This document shows positions 6,742 to 13,803 of a stretch of DNA of 15,043 nt, piece after piece. This DNA is from an uncultured Methanomassiliicoccaceae archaeon (GTDB taxonomy: Archaea; Thermoplasmatota; Thermoplasmata; Methanomassiliicoccales; Methanomethylophilaceae), in the NCBI GenBank assembly GCA_945492685.1, contig CALYUZ010000002.1, forward strand, positions 1 through 15,043. The letters run 5' to 3'. The notes under the pieces were generated by a model that was given only the letters and a program-made list of their open reading frames with translations, was not told the origin of the DNA and did not search any database. Numbering within the stretch: position 1 is the stretch's first letter; every line of letters starts with the position of its first letter. A program made the position numbers and the translations under genes.

Positions 6742-6772
6742 GGGGAGGGAAGGGGAAAGCCCCGTCCTCCCC
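6742..6772. terminator. GC-rich hairpin between convergent genes
   Basis: GGGGAGG (6742-6748) pairs with CCTCCCC (6766-6772), and inside it GGGG (6752-6755) pairs with CCCC (6760-6763) around an AAAG loop. It lies between the ends of DUF1638 (plus) and proS (minus), with T-rich bases on either side (ATGTTT to the right; CATTTTAG on the other strand). Possibly terminates transcription from both directions; archaea rely more on U-tracts than on hairpins, so the role is uncertain. Confidence 0.5.
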
Positions 6773-6788
6773 TGATGTTTCACCCGGC

Positions 6789-8192
6789 TCACATCGTGTG
6801 AGCGGCGTATGCGGGCTTGTCCACGGGCTTGCCGCAGATTATGCACTTGCCCTCGAACTTCTCGGGGTGGTAGGGTGTTCCGAGGATCTTGAAGTCGTAG
6901 GTGTCCTCGAACTTGTGACCGCACTCGGGGCATCCGCACCATCCGAACCTGAGGATCTTGTCCTGGGGGATGTTCTCGAGGGAATCGATGTCCTGGACAC
7001 GGGACTTCTGGACCTCCTGGGCCCTTGCGAGCATGCTCTCGGAGATGTCGTCGAGGATCATCCTCACGCCGGGCACCACATCCTCAGCGGATATGGATCC
7101 CTTCTCCCCGTTGTCCCTCCTGGCGAATGCGACGACACCGTTCTCCATGTCGCGGGCACCGATCTCCAGACGGAGGGGCACACCCTTGATCTCCCAGTCG
7201 TAGTACTTGCTGCCGGGACGTGCGTCGCGGTCGTCGAGCTTGACCCTGATGCCGGCATCGGTGAGGATCCTGGCGAGGGACTTCGCGGCCTCGGCCACCT
7301 GCTCGGTGTTCTTCTTGGACAGGATGGGGATGATGACCACCTGGAACGGAGCGATTCCCGGAGGCATGACGAGTCCCTGGTCGTCCCCGTGCACACCGAT
7401 CAGCGCACCGACCAGACGCTCGCTCATTCCGAAGGTGGTCTGGTGGACGTGCTTGTGCTCACCGTTCTCGTCCTCGTATGTGATCTCGTAGGGGATGGAG
7501 AAGTTGGTCCTGTAGTGGTGGATGGATCCCATCTGGAGAGTCCTTCCGTTGGGCATCGAGGTGTCGATTCCGACGGTGTAGTGGGCTCCGGGGAACTTGT
7601 CCCACTCGGTCCTGATGAGCAGGGTGTAGGGCAGGCAGATCTTCTTCGCGATCCTCTCGAGGATCTGGATGTCCTCCTCGATCTGGTCCTGGGCATCCTC
7701 CTCGGTGGTGTGACAGGTGTGAGACTCGAAGAAGTGGATCTCACGGACCCTGATGAAGGGACGGGTCTGCTTGGTCTCGTAGCGGAATGTGTTGACAATC
7801 TGGTATGTCTTCAGGGGGAGGTCCTGGTGCGACCTGATCCACAGGGAGAACATGGGATACATGGCAGTCTCGGAGGTGGGCCTGACCACGAGCCTCACAT
7901 CGAGCTCGTTGAGTCCGGCGTGGGTGACCCAGTAGACCTCCTCGTCGAATCCCTTGATGTGATCCTTCTCCTTGGCGAACTGGTCCTCGGGGATCATCAG
8001 GGGGAAGCAGACCTCGTCATGGTTGGTGGCGTCGAACTCCTCGCGGATGTAGGTGTCGATCTGCCTCATGATCTTCCATCCGTAGGGTGTCCAGACGTTC
8101 ATTCCCTTGATGGGGTATCTCTTGTCGGAGAGACCGGCCTTCTCGACGATGTCCAGATACCAGTCCGCGAAGTTGTCCTCTTTCATCGACAT
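6789..8192 (-). CDS. proS: Prolyl-tRNA synthetase (archaeal/eukaryotic type)
   Basis: Class II aminoacyl-tRNA synthetase that charges tRNA-Pro with proline in the cytoplasm. 467 residues, usual length for the archaeal type without an editing insert. Visible landmarks: the N-terminal NFADWYLDIVEKAGL, the RPTSETAMYP proline-site region, motif 2 FRYETKQTRPFIRVREIHFF from residue 136, the HGDDQG region at 268, then an anticodon-binding domain, and a C-terminal zinc domain with C419, C421, C424, C450 and C453. Oddity: the chain ends AAHTM, whereas this family normally ends in a conserved tyrosine whose carboxylate reaches the active site. The start ATG 8192 lies 3 nt after the prs stop; an AGGAAGGGA stretch within the end of prs can act as Shine-Dalgarno (another ATG is two codons on). 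Confidence 0.97.
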   Translation of the reverse strand: MSMKEDNFADWYLDIVEKAGLSDKRYPIKGMNVWTPYGWKIMRQIDTYIREEFDATNHDEVCFPLMIPEDQFAKEKDHIKGFDEEVYWVTHAGLNELDVRLVVRPTSETAMYPMFSLWIRSHQDLPLKTYQIVNTFRYETKQTRPFIRVREIHFFESHTCHTTEEDAQDQIEEDIQILERIAKKICLPYTLLIRTEWDKFPGAHYTVGIDTSMPNGRTLQMGSIHHYRTNFSIPYEITYEDENGEHKHVHQTTFGMSERLVGALIGVHGDDQGLVMPPGIAPFQVVIIPILSKKNTEQVAEAAKSLARILTDAGIRVKLDDRDARPGSKYYDWEIKGVPLRLEIGARDMENGVVAFARRDNGEKGSISAEDVVPGVRMILDDISESMLARAQEVQKSRVQDIDSLENIPQDKILRFGWCGCPECGHKFEDTYDFKILGTPYHPEKFEGKCIICGKPVDKPAYAAHTM

Positions 8193-8195
8193 ATC

Positions 8196-9053
8196 TCATC
8201 CCTTCCTGACCGCATCGGCGATTATACCTGCCACGGAGATGTGGGAGACCTCGTTGTCCAGGGTGTTGCAGCAGAGGACGTTGTCCAGGAAGCTGCCCGT
8301 GAGCCTCTCGAGGGCGTTGTTCACGAAGACCCCGTGGGTGCATGCGACGGAGACACTGACGGCTCCGGCATCCTTCAGGGCCTGGGCGGCGGCGATGATG
8401 GTACCTCCGGTGGAGATCATGTCGTCCACGATGAGGACCCTCTTGCCGGTGCAGTCCATCTTGGCGGGGGCGATGCGCACGTCCACGCCGGAGAGGCGGG
8501 TCTTCTCCAGATGGTCGTACTCGACTCCGAGCCTCTCACCGACGTCCTTGGCACGTCCGGCCGCACCGATGTCGGGGGACAGGACGAGGTCGATCTTGCT
8601 GTCCTTGAAGTAATCGGCGATGACGGATGCCGCCTTGAGGTCGACGTGGGGACAGGAGAAGTGCTCCAGGACGGCCTCCTTGTGGATGTCGATGGTGATG
8701 ACCCTGTCGCATCCCATGTTGAGGTGGTTGCACATGACCTTGGCGGACTCGGGCTCTCCGGGTTTGAAGACCCTGTCCTGCCTGGCGTATCCGAAGTAGG
8801 GGATCACGAGGGTGACGGATTTCGCGCCCATCCTGTGGACCGCGTCCTGCAGAAGGAACATCTCGATGAGATTGTCGTTGGGATACGTGTTCTGGACGAT
8901 GATGACGTCGTCGTCCAGCTTCTCGCTGTCGATCCTTGTGTAACACTCACCGTCTGGGAACCTTGTGGAAGCTGCCTGAATGTACGCGCATCCGAGGATA
9001 GAGGCCAGTTCCTTGGCCAGGTCCCTGGATGACGACCCGCCTACTATAATCAT
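8196..9053 (-). CDS. prs: Ribose-phosphate pyrophosphokinase (PRPP synthetase)
   Basis: Makes 5-phosphoribosyl-1-pyrophosphate from ribose 5-phosphate and ATP, for nucleotide, histidine and tryptophan synthesis. 285 residues, as in short archaeal enzymes. Motifs: FPDGE (32-36), the RQDRVFKPGE flexible-loop region (91-100), the DIHKEAVLEHF segment (122-132) and the PRPP-binding loop VLIVDDMISTGGT (206-218). The frame is open to 9365, but the extra 104 residues do not match the family and overlap the opposite DUF357 gene. ATG 9053 has GAGG 4 nt upstream and an AT-rich TATA-like box centred about 26 nt upstream. It is the first gene of a two-gene unit with proS, separated by 3 nt. Confidence 0.97.
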   Translation of the reverse strand: MIIVGGSSSRDLAKELASILGCAYIQAASTRFPDGECYTRIDSEKLDDDVIIVQNTYPNDNLIEMFLLQDAVHRMGAKSVTLVIPYFGYARQDRVFKPGEPESAKVMCNHLNMGCDRVITIDIHKEAVLEHFSCPHVDLKAASVIADYFKDSKIDLVLSPDIGAAGRAKDVGERLGVEYDHLEKTRLSGVDVRIAPAKMDCTGKRVLIVDDMISTGGTIIAAAQALKDAGAVSVSVACTHGVFVNNALERLTGSFLDNVLCCNTLDNEVSHISVAGIIADAVRKG

Positions 9054-9074
9054 GATTCCTCGTAACGCATCCCC

Positions 9075-9086
9075 ATTAAAAATATT
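9075..9086. promoter_or_regulatory. AT-rich TATA element between prs and DUF357
   Basis: ATTAAAAATATT is the only AT-rich block in the 87-nt gap between the divergent genes. On the minus strand TTTTTAAT is centred about 26 nt before the prs ATG. On the plus strand it would start DUF357 mRNA near 9107 with a leader of about 34 nt containing a GAGGTGG ribosome-binding site. Confidence 0.55.
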
Positions 9087-9140
9087 GTCAGAGGGACATC
9101 GACCGACACAACAATCTACCACGTGGACGGTTGAGGTGGC

Positions 9141-9443
9141 ATGACCGAGAGGATCGACGTAGTCACCGAGGAGAGGATCGAGAAGTACCTTGACATAACC
9201 GCAAGGGCACTTGCCAAGATACGCATAGCGGCACCCGCCAAATCGTACAACAGGCGCCTGGCGGACAGCTTCCTCGAGATGGCCAACTGCTACTATTCCG
9301 ATGCGAAGCACTTCAGGGAATGTGGGGACATCGTGACGGCGTTCGCCGCTGTGAACTACGCGCACGCATGGCTGGACTGCGGTGCCAGGATCGGACTCTT
9401 CGATGTGGACGGGGACGACGTCCTCTTCACGCTTTTCGAGTGA
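9141..9443 (+). CDS. DUF357 family protein
   Basis: 100-residue, all-helical protein of the archaeal DUF357 family (function unknown). The conserved core is visible: KYLDITARALAKIRI, then a DSFLEMANCYYSDAKHF helix, and VTAFAAVNYAHAWLDCGARI leading to a GLFDV turn, near the C-terminus. This looks like a short helical bundle, without catalytic motifs. ATG 9141 follows GAGGTGG with 2-3 nt spacing, a good ribosome-binding site, so this gene probably has a leadered mRNA, unlike several neighbours. The last 17 nt overlap the end of the convergent pantoate kinase gene. Confidence 0.9.
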   Translation: MTERIDVVTEERIEKYLDITARALAKIRIAAPAKSYNRRLADSFLEMANCYYSDAKHFRECGDIVTAFAAVNYAHAWLDCGARIGLFDVDGDDVLFTLFE

Positions 9444-10296
9444 CCTTTATCTCCCTCCCGCTGGAGGAGCAGGAGAACGCACGCACGTTCCCCCTCCCCA
9501 GCAGGGAGCGGACCTTGTCAATGGGCGCATCGGTGAAGATGCTGTTGCCGAGCATGCACATCCCAGCGTTATAACCGTCCGCGTTCAGACGCATTATGGC
9601 CTTCCTGACAGCGGGGCTCTCCAGACCGATCTCGGATGAGAAGCGGTTGGACATGCGGAAGAACATCGAACGGGTGGGATCCTCGAGGAACGCATCCAAA
9701 GTGGCGTGTCCTGATTCACGGATCCTGTTCACGGCCTGGGTGTCCCCCAGGATACCTTCGGTGACCATCTTCGGTCCCAGGACCGCCACTGTGAGGGTGG
9801 GGAACCTCATATCGGCGTTCTCCACAAGACCCCTCGGGGGGAATCCGGCACGTGTCCTGACAGGGACGTCCAATCCGGCCACTATGGCCGTGACATCACC
9901 CATTCCTCCGCCGCCCCTGACCTCCGCAACGTGGGCGGCCTCGAAGGCCTTGGTGCGGGAGACGCCGACAACGGATGCCACGGCGATTCCGGATGCGAGG
10001 GCACCCGATGCGCTGGTCCCGAAACCCTGACTCATCGGGAGGTCGTTCTCGATCCATATGTCGAATCCCCTCCCCGGAGCGATTATGTTCACCGTCATAC
10101 GGGTGATATGGGCCGATGAGCTGGAACCGTCGATGTAGATGTTCACCATGTCGTCGTCCCTCTCCTCCACGGTGGCGGTGGACCCGAGGCTGAGTCTGAT
10201 GCCCAGCCCCCTGGACCCCGTGCTCAGGGGATTGAGGGTCGGAGACGGTTCGAAGATGCACGAGACGTGCCCTGGACAGAATGCAGTGACCTTCAT
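9427..10296 (-). CDS. Pantoate kinase (GHMP family)
   Basis: Archaeal CoA-pathway enzyme that phosphorylates pantoate with ATP to 4-phosphopantoate, the first half of the archaeal replacement for bacterial pantothenate synthetase/kinase. 289 residues. The N-terminus FCPGHVSCIFEP and LSTGSRGLGIRLSLG (24-38) are typical of this subfamily, the GHMP ATP-binding loop LPMSQGFGTSASGA is at 86-99, and GGGMGDV lies at 129-135. ATG 10296 overlaps the coaBC stop in ATGA, so translation is coupled, and both genes act in CoA synthesis. The gene for the partner, phosphopantothenate synthetase, is not in the window. The 3' end overlaps DUF357 by 17 nt on the opposite strand. Confidence 0.93.
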   Translation of the reverse strand: MKVTAFCPGHVSCIFEPSPTLNPLSTGSRGLGIRLSLGSTATVEERDDDMVNIYIDGSSSSAHITRMTVNIIAPGRGFDIWIENDLPMSQGFGTSASGALASGIAVASVVGVSRTKAFEAAHVAEVRGGGGMGDVTAIVAGLDVPVRTRAGFPPRGLVENADMRFPTLTVAVLGPKMVTEGILGDTQAVNRIRESGHATLDAFLEDPTRSMFFRMSNRFSSEIGLESPAVRKAIMRLNADGYNAGMCMLGNSIFTDAPIDKVRSLLGRGNVRAFSCSSSGREIKVTRKA

Positions 10297-11483
10297 GTCC
10301 TCTTCACACAGAAATCCAGAATGGCATCGGAGACCTCTGCCTTGGTACCGGTGATGTCCTTGTCGGAATCAGATGTCACCAGGATGGCGGATGAGGATTT
10401 CATCCCCACCACGTCGATATCGTTGGCGACAACGGCGGCGAGATCGTACTTCTCTATGCGGGACCTGGCCCTGTCCACGAGCTGCTGACGGGTCAATCCG
10501 GATTCCGCCTTGAAACCGATGACCACGTCGCATCTTGAGCGGATGAGGGGCAGGACCTTGGGAACGGGATCGAGACCGAGCTCGAAACCGTCATCGCTGG
10601 AGATCTTGCCCTCGGTGAACTCATGAGGGGTGAAATCCGCCAGTGCTGCAGGGACGAGGACGATGTCGTGGTCGACCGACTCCACCATGGACACCAGGTC
10701 GGAAACGGTGGCGAAACGGCGGGTCGGTATGTAATCTGGCAGTTCCACACTGCATCCTCCCATCCAGAGCTCCACGTCCGCTCCCCTCTCGAAGGCACGT
10801 TCCGCCAAAGCGACGGCCATCATCCCCGTGGAACGGTTGGTGATGATCCTCATGGAATCGATGGGCTCCTCGCTGCGCCCTCCGATCACCAGAAGACGCT
10901 TGCCCGCGAGGTAGTTGTTGGACAGCATCCTGAAGGTCCATGCGACGACCTCGTCCCTGGATGCGACCTTCGCCCTGACACCGTCGGTGCGGGGACCTAT
11001 GAAGTGCACGCCCCACGACCTCAGACGGTCCATGTTCTCCTTCACCGCCGGATTCCTGTACATGGACTCGTGCATGGCGGGGGCGATGGCCACAGGTATG
11101 CCGGCACCCAATGCGACCGTTGCCATGGATGTCACGGTGGTGTCATCGATCCCGCAGGCGATCTTGGAGACGGTGTTGGCCGTCGCCGGATAGATCAGGA
11201 ACAGATCGCAGGAAAGGGAGGAACCTACCATGTCTATGTGCTCAGTCCTCCCGGTGAGTTCTGTCACCGGCCTGTGTCCGCTGGCGAACTCCAGCGCATC
11301 GGGGGCCACCAGTTTCGCCGCGGCCTCGGTGAGCACGGGATACACGTCCGCACCGTGCCTTATCAGCTCCCTGATGGTGCCGAAGCACTCCGTGGCTGCT
11401 ATGCTCCCCGTGATCCCCATCACGATGGTCTTACCCCTGAGACGGGTGCTCTTCTCGCAGAATATCTCCTGAGACGGATGCAT
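10293..11483 (-). CDS. coaBC: Bifunctional phosphopantothenoylcysteine synthetase/decarboxylase
   Basis: Dfp-type flavoprotein: the C-terminal half (CoaB) joins cysteine to 4'-phosphopantothenate and the N-terminal half (CoaC) decarboxylates the product to 4'-phosphopantetheine. 396 residues. CoaC features: the FMN-binding start VMGITGSIAA (21-30), the probable active-site H82 in RTEHIDM, and PAMHESM (135-141), the archaeal form of the PxMNxxM motif. CoaB features: RIITNRSTGMMAVALAERA (212-230), PAALADFTP (278-286) and K293 in GKISS. The bacterial ACGDxG cysteine clamp is not seen; GPRTDGVRAKVAS occupies that place, as I recall for archaeal homologues. ATG 11483 overlaps the tmk stop by one base (TGATG) and has AGGTGAT upstream; the open frame reaching 11843 is discarded because it would lie inside tmk. 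Confidence 0.96.
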   Translation of the reverse strand: MHPSQEIFCEKSTRLRGKTIVMGITGSIAATECFGTIRELIRHGADVYPVLTEAAAKLVAPDALEFASGHRPVTELTGRTEHIDMVGSSLSCDLFLIYPATANTVSKIACGIDDTTVTSMATVALGAGIPVAIAPAMHESMYRNPAVKENMDRLRSWGVHFIGPRTDGVRAKVASRDEVVAWTFRMLSNNYLAGKRLLVIGGRSEEPIDSMRIITNRSTGMMAVALAERAFERGADVELWMGGCSVELPDYIPTRRFATVSDLVSMVESVDHDIVLVPAALADFTPHEFTEGKISSDDGFELGLDPVPKVLPLIRSRCDVVIGFKAESGLTRQQLVDRARSRIEKYDLAAVVANDIDVVGMKSSSAILVTSDSDKDITGTKAEVSDAILDFCVKRT

Positions 11484-12085
11484 CAAATCACCTTCCTGAT
11501 CACCGACATGACCATGTCGAACACCGTGTCCGGATCCTCGGAGGCATCCACCACAGAGAAACCGTATTCCTCCGCCAGACGGAGGTAGTTGGAGCGAACC
11601 TGCTCCAGGAAGTCCAGCCTCTCGAACTTGCTGACCTCCTCCCCCCTGACCCCGACACGGCGCAGGCTCTCGGAGGGATCTATATCCAGGAGGATGGTGG
11701 CATCCGGCCCGGACGTGAAACGCGAATTGATGGAAAGAAGCCAATCCCTGTCCGTTCCGTCGCCGTCCAGCTTCGCGGATTGATAGGCGACGGTGGATGC
11801 GAAATAACGGTCGCACAGGACGACGGCACCCTCGGACACCCACTCCATCATCTTCTCGGTGTGATCGTTGCGGTCCGCCACGAAGAGCAGGGCCTCCGTG
11901 GATTGGGAGATATCACCAGCCGATCCGGAACGTATGAACGCCCCGATGCCCTCATGGGTGGGCTCCGCCGTGAGGATGACCTTCCTGCCCTCCGATTCCA
12001 ATTGGGATGCGACCCTTCTGCAGACGGTGGACTTGCCGGATCCGTCCACACCCTCGAAAACGATGAATGCGCCTTCCATCGGCAC
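11483..12085 (-). CDS. tmk: Thymidylate kinase
   Basis: Phosphorylates dTMP to dTDP with ATP. 200 residues, normal size. P-loop GVDGSGKST at 12-20, AEPTHEG (40-46), DRNDH (71-75; base/substrate site, matching DRxxH) and the DRY motif with FASTVAYQ at 92-101; an arginine-containing lid region is around 145-160 (RVGVRGEEVSKFERL). Two starts are possible: GTG 12085, directly after the Toprim stop and 4 nt after GGTGA, or ATG 12079, ten bases after it. The gene is third in the five-gene operon and joins coaBC by TGATG. Confidence 0.95.
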   Translation of the reverse strand: MPMEGAFIVFEGVDGSGKSTVCRRVASQLESEGRKVILTAEPTHEGIGAFIRSGSAGDISQSTEALLFVADRNDHTEKMMEWVSEGAVVLCDRYFASTVAYQSAKLDGDGTDRDWLLSINSRFTSGPDATILLDIDPSESLRRVGVRGEEVSKFERLDFLEQVRSNYLRLAEEYGFSVVDASEDPDTVFDMVMSVIRKVI

Positions 12086-12526
12086 TCAATCACCGTCCTC
12101 GACATTATCATTTTCCACATCACCGGTACGCGAACGCAGCAACGACATCACCGTGTCGAGGGACTCCACATCCTTGGAGTAGGGCCTGCATGCGAAGGCG
12201 ATGTCTGAACGGATACGGTCATCGTATCCCACACCCAGGGAGGAGAGGTTCTCCCTCAGGGTGCCCGCAAGATTGCCTCCCCTGCGGTCCCAATCGGTCA
12301 TTATGACCGCCTCCCTGCCGGACCTCCACACATGCTCAGCGGCCTTCACGGGTCCACCACCGCTCTGGACGCAGTAGAACTCGGCGACGACACCGATCGC
12401 CTCCAAGGCGGCGACATCCTTGAGACCCTCCACCAGGACGATGTGGGTGTCACGGAGGGAATTGATCCTGTCGATGGCATCCTCCAGTACCGAGAGCCTC
12501 TCCGCATCGTCGGGGGTTCCGTTCAC
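12086..12526 (-). CDS. Small Toprim-domain protein (UPF0292-like)
   Basis: 146 residues built around a Toprim fold, the metal-dependent nucleotidyl-transfer/nuclease domain of primases, topoisomerases and RNase M5. The catalytic glutamate is E33 in VLVEGLKD, and the acidic pair is in TDWDRRGG (77-84), so both metal motifs are intact. Archaeal stand-alone proteins of this size are usually listed as UPF0292 or Toprim proteins of unknown activity. The last 20 residues are acidic and lack family character. GTG 12526 overlaps the DUF167 stop (GTGA), and its own stop directly precedes the tmk GTG. A role in RNA or DNA processing is inferred from the fold only. Confidence 0.88.
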   Translation of the reverse strand: MNGTPDDAERLSVLEDAIDRINSLRDTHIVLVEGLKDVAALEAIGVVAEFYCVQSGGGPVKAAEHVWRSGREAVIMTDWDRRGGNLAGTLRENLSSLGVGYDDRIRSDIAFACRPYSKDVESLDTVMSLLRSRTGDVENDNVEDGD

Positions 12527-12819
12527 ATCGACCCCTCGATGGACTCCATGGCCTTCACCGGATCACCGTAGACGGTCACCGTCTTCTGACGGTTCAGCTG
12601 TCCCGATGTCACCTCGCACTTGAACCCGGTGATCTGACGGAAGGTGTCCTCGACCTCCTTGTTGGCGCGTCCATCCAATGGCGGTGCCTTCACCCTCAGG
12701 ATCAGGCGCTTCCTCCACTCGTCGTATCCCTCCGGCCCCGACCTGTTGGAACGGGGTGACACCAGGACATCCACCTCAAGGCTGTCGCCCCTGACCCTGG
12801 AAACATCTGAGATTTTCAT
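12523..12819 (-). CDS. DUF167 (YggU-like) family protein
   Basis: 98 residues of the DUF167/YggU family, a small alpha/beta protein found in all domains, function unknown. The hallmark pattern is visible: VLVSPRSNRSG, then LRVKAPPLDGRANKEVEDTF, then the C-terminal GQLNRQKTVTVYG. The frame is open upstream to 13161, but that part overlaps the opposite Gins51 gene and does not match the family; ATG 12819 has a TATA-like box centred about 26 nt upstream. It is the first gene of the DUF167-Toprim-tmk-coaBC-pantoate kinase operon. Confidence 0.92.
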   Translation of the reverse strand: MKISDVSRVRGDSLEVDVLVSPRSNRSGPEGYDEWRKRLILRVKAPPLDGRANKEVEDTFRQITGFKCEVTSGQLNRQKTVTVYGDPVKAMESIEGSM

Positions 12820-12840
12820 CGGTACCCCGAACGACCCCTC

Positions 12841-12849
12841 GTAATATAG
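12841..12849 (-). promoter_or_regulatory. TATA box for the DUF167-pantoate kinase operon
   Basis: CTATATTAC on the minus strand, centred about 26 nt before the DUF167 ATG at 12819; predicts a leaderless mRNA for the five-gene operon. Confidence 0.55.
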
Positions 12850-12891
12850 GATGAACGCCCGGATACGGTGATATCCGCCAATCTCGGAACC

Positions 12892-12898
12892 GTTATCT
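12892..12898 (+). promoter_or_regulatory. TATA-like box for the Gins51 gene
   Basis: GTTATCT, with TATCTA centred about 26 nt before the ATG at 12922. It supports that start over the GTG at 12868. A weak match to the TATA consensus. Confidence 0.4.
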
Positions 12899-12921
12899 AC
12901 AGCCCCGAGGATAGCGCTCCG

Positions 12922-13803
12922 ATGAGCCCGGCGTCCGAACCGATGACATTCGATGAGCTGTCTGAACTCTACAGGGTTGAGATGAAGAGCAGCTCCATCA
13001 CACAGGTCAGGGGCGACCTTTTCCGGGCCATGGCGGAACTCCTCACAAGACTCCGCATAGACTTCGACAAACAGATGTCCATAGATCCGGAATCGGTGAT
13101 GTGCGAAGGGGCCAACCAGCGCAGGAAGAAGGCCGAGAGGCTGGTGAAGGACATCATGCACATCAGAACCCAGAAGATCTGCCAGATGGCCATCCGCGGG
13201 GCACTGGGTGCAGAGAACCAGTTGGATGCCCTAACCACCGAAGAGAGAGACTATTATTCATCCATACAGGAGGAGTCCAAGAGGCATCTGTCGGAGATCG
13301 ACCGCCTCAGGGGAAGGAGGAACACCGTCGCAACACACATCGACGAGGTGCCCGAACCGAAGAGGGAACCGGAGCCCGTCAGGGAAGAGCACCGCATGCC
13401 GGAACCCATTCCCGAGCCCGTCGTCGTGGAAGAGGTGCCCGCACCCGTTCCGACGCCCGCCGTCGAGGATGAGATCCCGCCCGAGATGGACCAGGACATG
13501 TTCGACGAGTTCCCTCCAGAGGAGTCCTTCGACGACATTCCCGACGAACCTCCGATTGAACCGGAGCCGTTCGAGGAACCAGCACCCGTCGTAGAGCAGG
13601 TGACGCCCATCGAGCCGGTCCCCGAGGCACGCGACGACGACCTGACTTCCGTCATACTCCGCATCCTGGAGGACCTCCCCCCGTTCGTCGGACCCGACAG
13701 GGACTACGAACTCAAGAAGGAAGATATAGTGACCATCCCCCGCGTCATGGCGGAGGCTCTGGTGAACGGCGGAAAGGCGGAATACGTCAGGCCTACGCCT
13801 TGA
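12922..13803 (+). CDS. Replication protein Gins51 (GINS complex subunit) with a long linker
   Basis: Subunit of the archaeal GINS complex, which binds the MCM helicase and Cdc45/RecJ-like protein at the replication fork. From ATG 12922 it has 293 residues. The N-terminal helical A domain runs from about residue 8 (MTFDELSELYR) to about 125, with a basic NQRRKKAERLVKDIMHIR helix. The small B domain is at the C-terminus, from about 241 (DLTSVILRILEDLPPFVG) to KAEYV. This A-then-B order is that of Gins51 (Gins15/Sld5-like). Between them is an unusually long linker of about 100 residues (141-240), rich in Pro, Glu and Val, with two similar motifs FDEFPPE (194-200) and FDDIPDE (203-209). Related Thermoplasmata are known to use Gins51 alone as a homotetramer; no Gins23 gene is in this window. 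The 3' end overlaps the metallo-beta-lactamase gene by 11 nt. Confidence 0.9.
   Translation: MSPASEPMTFDELSELYRVEMKSSSITQVRGDLFRAMAELLTRLRIDFDKQMSIDPESVMCEGANQRRKKAERLVKDIMHIRTQKICQMAIRGALGAENQLDALTTEERDYYSSIQEESKRHLSEIDRLRGRRNTVATHIDEVPEPKREPEPVREEHRMPEPIPEPVVVEEVPAPVPTPAVEDEIPPEMDQDMFDEFPPEESFDDIPDEPPIEPEPFEEPAPVVEQVTPIEPVPEARDDDLTSVILRILEDLPPFVGPDRDYELKKEDIVTIPRVMAEALVNGGKAEYVRPTP

Noticed and set aside
6798..9032. A 744-codon open frame on the plus strand, antisense to both proS and prs
   Set aside because: It is aligned codon-on-codon with both genes, so it exists only because they avoid TTA, CTA and TCA codons. Its translation is low-complexity (Val/Asp/Gly/Leu) without family features. 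It is a codon-bias shadow, as are the long frames opposite rpoB (125-967, 1388-2479) and coaBC/tmk (10623-11588).
9054..9365. N-terminal extension of prs by 104 codons
   Set aside because: The extra residues do not match PRPP synthetases, cross the promoter region and overlap the well-supported DUF357 gene. ATG 9053 has the ribosome-binding site and TATA box.
11484..11843. N-terminal extension of coaBC by 120 codons
   Set aside because: It lies wholly within thymidylate kinase in another frame, and the true CoaC start motif begins shortly after ATG 11483.
12820..13161. N-terminal extension of the DUF167 gene
   Set aside because: It would overlap Gins51 on the other strand, and the sequence before ATG 12819 has no DUF167 character.
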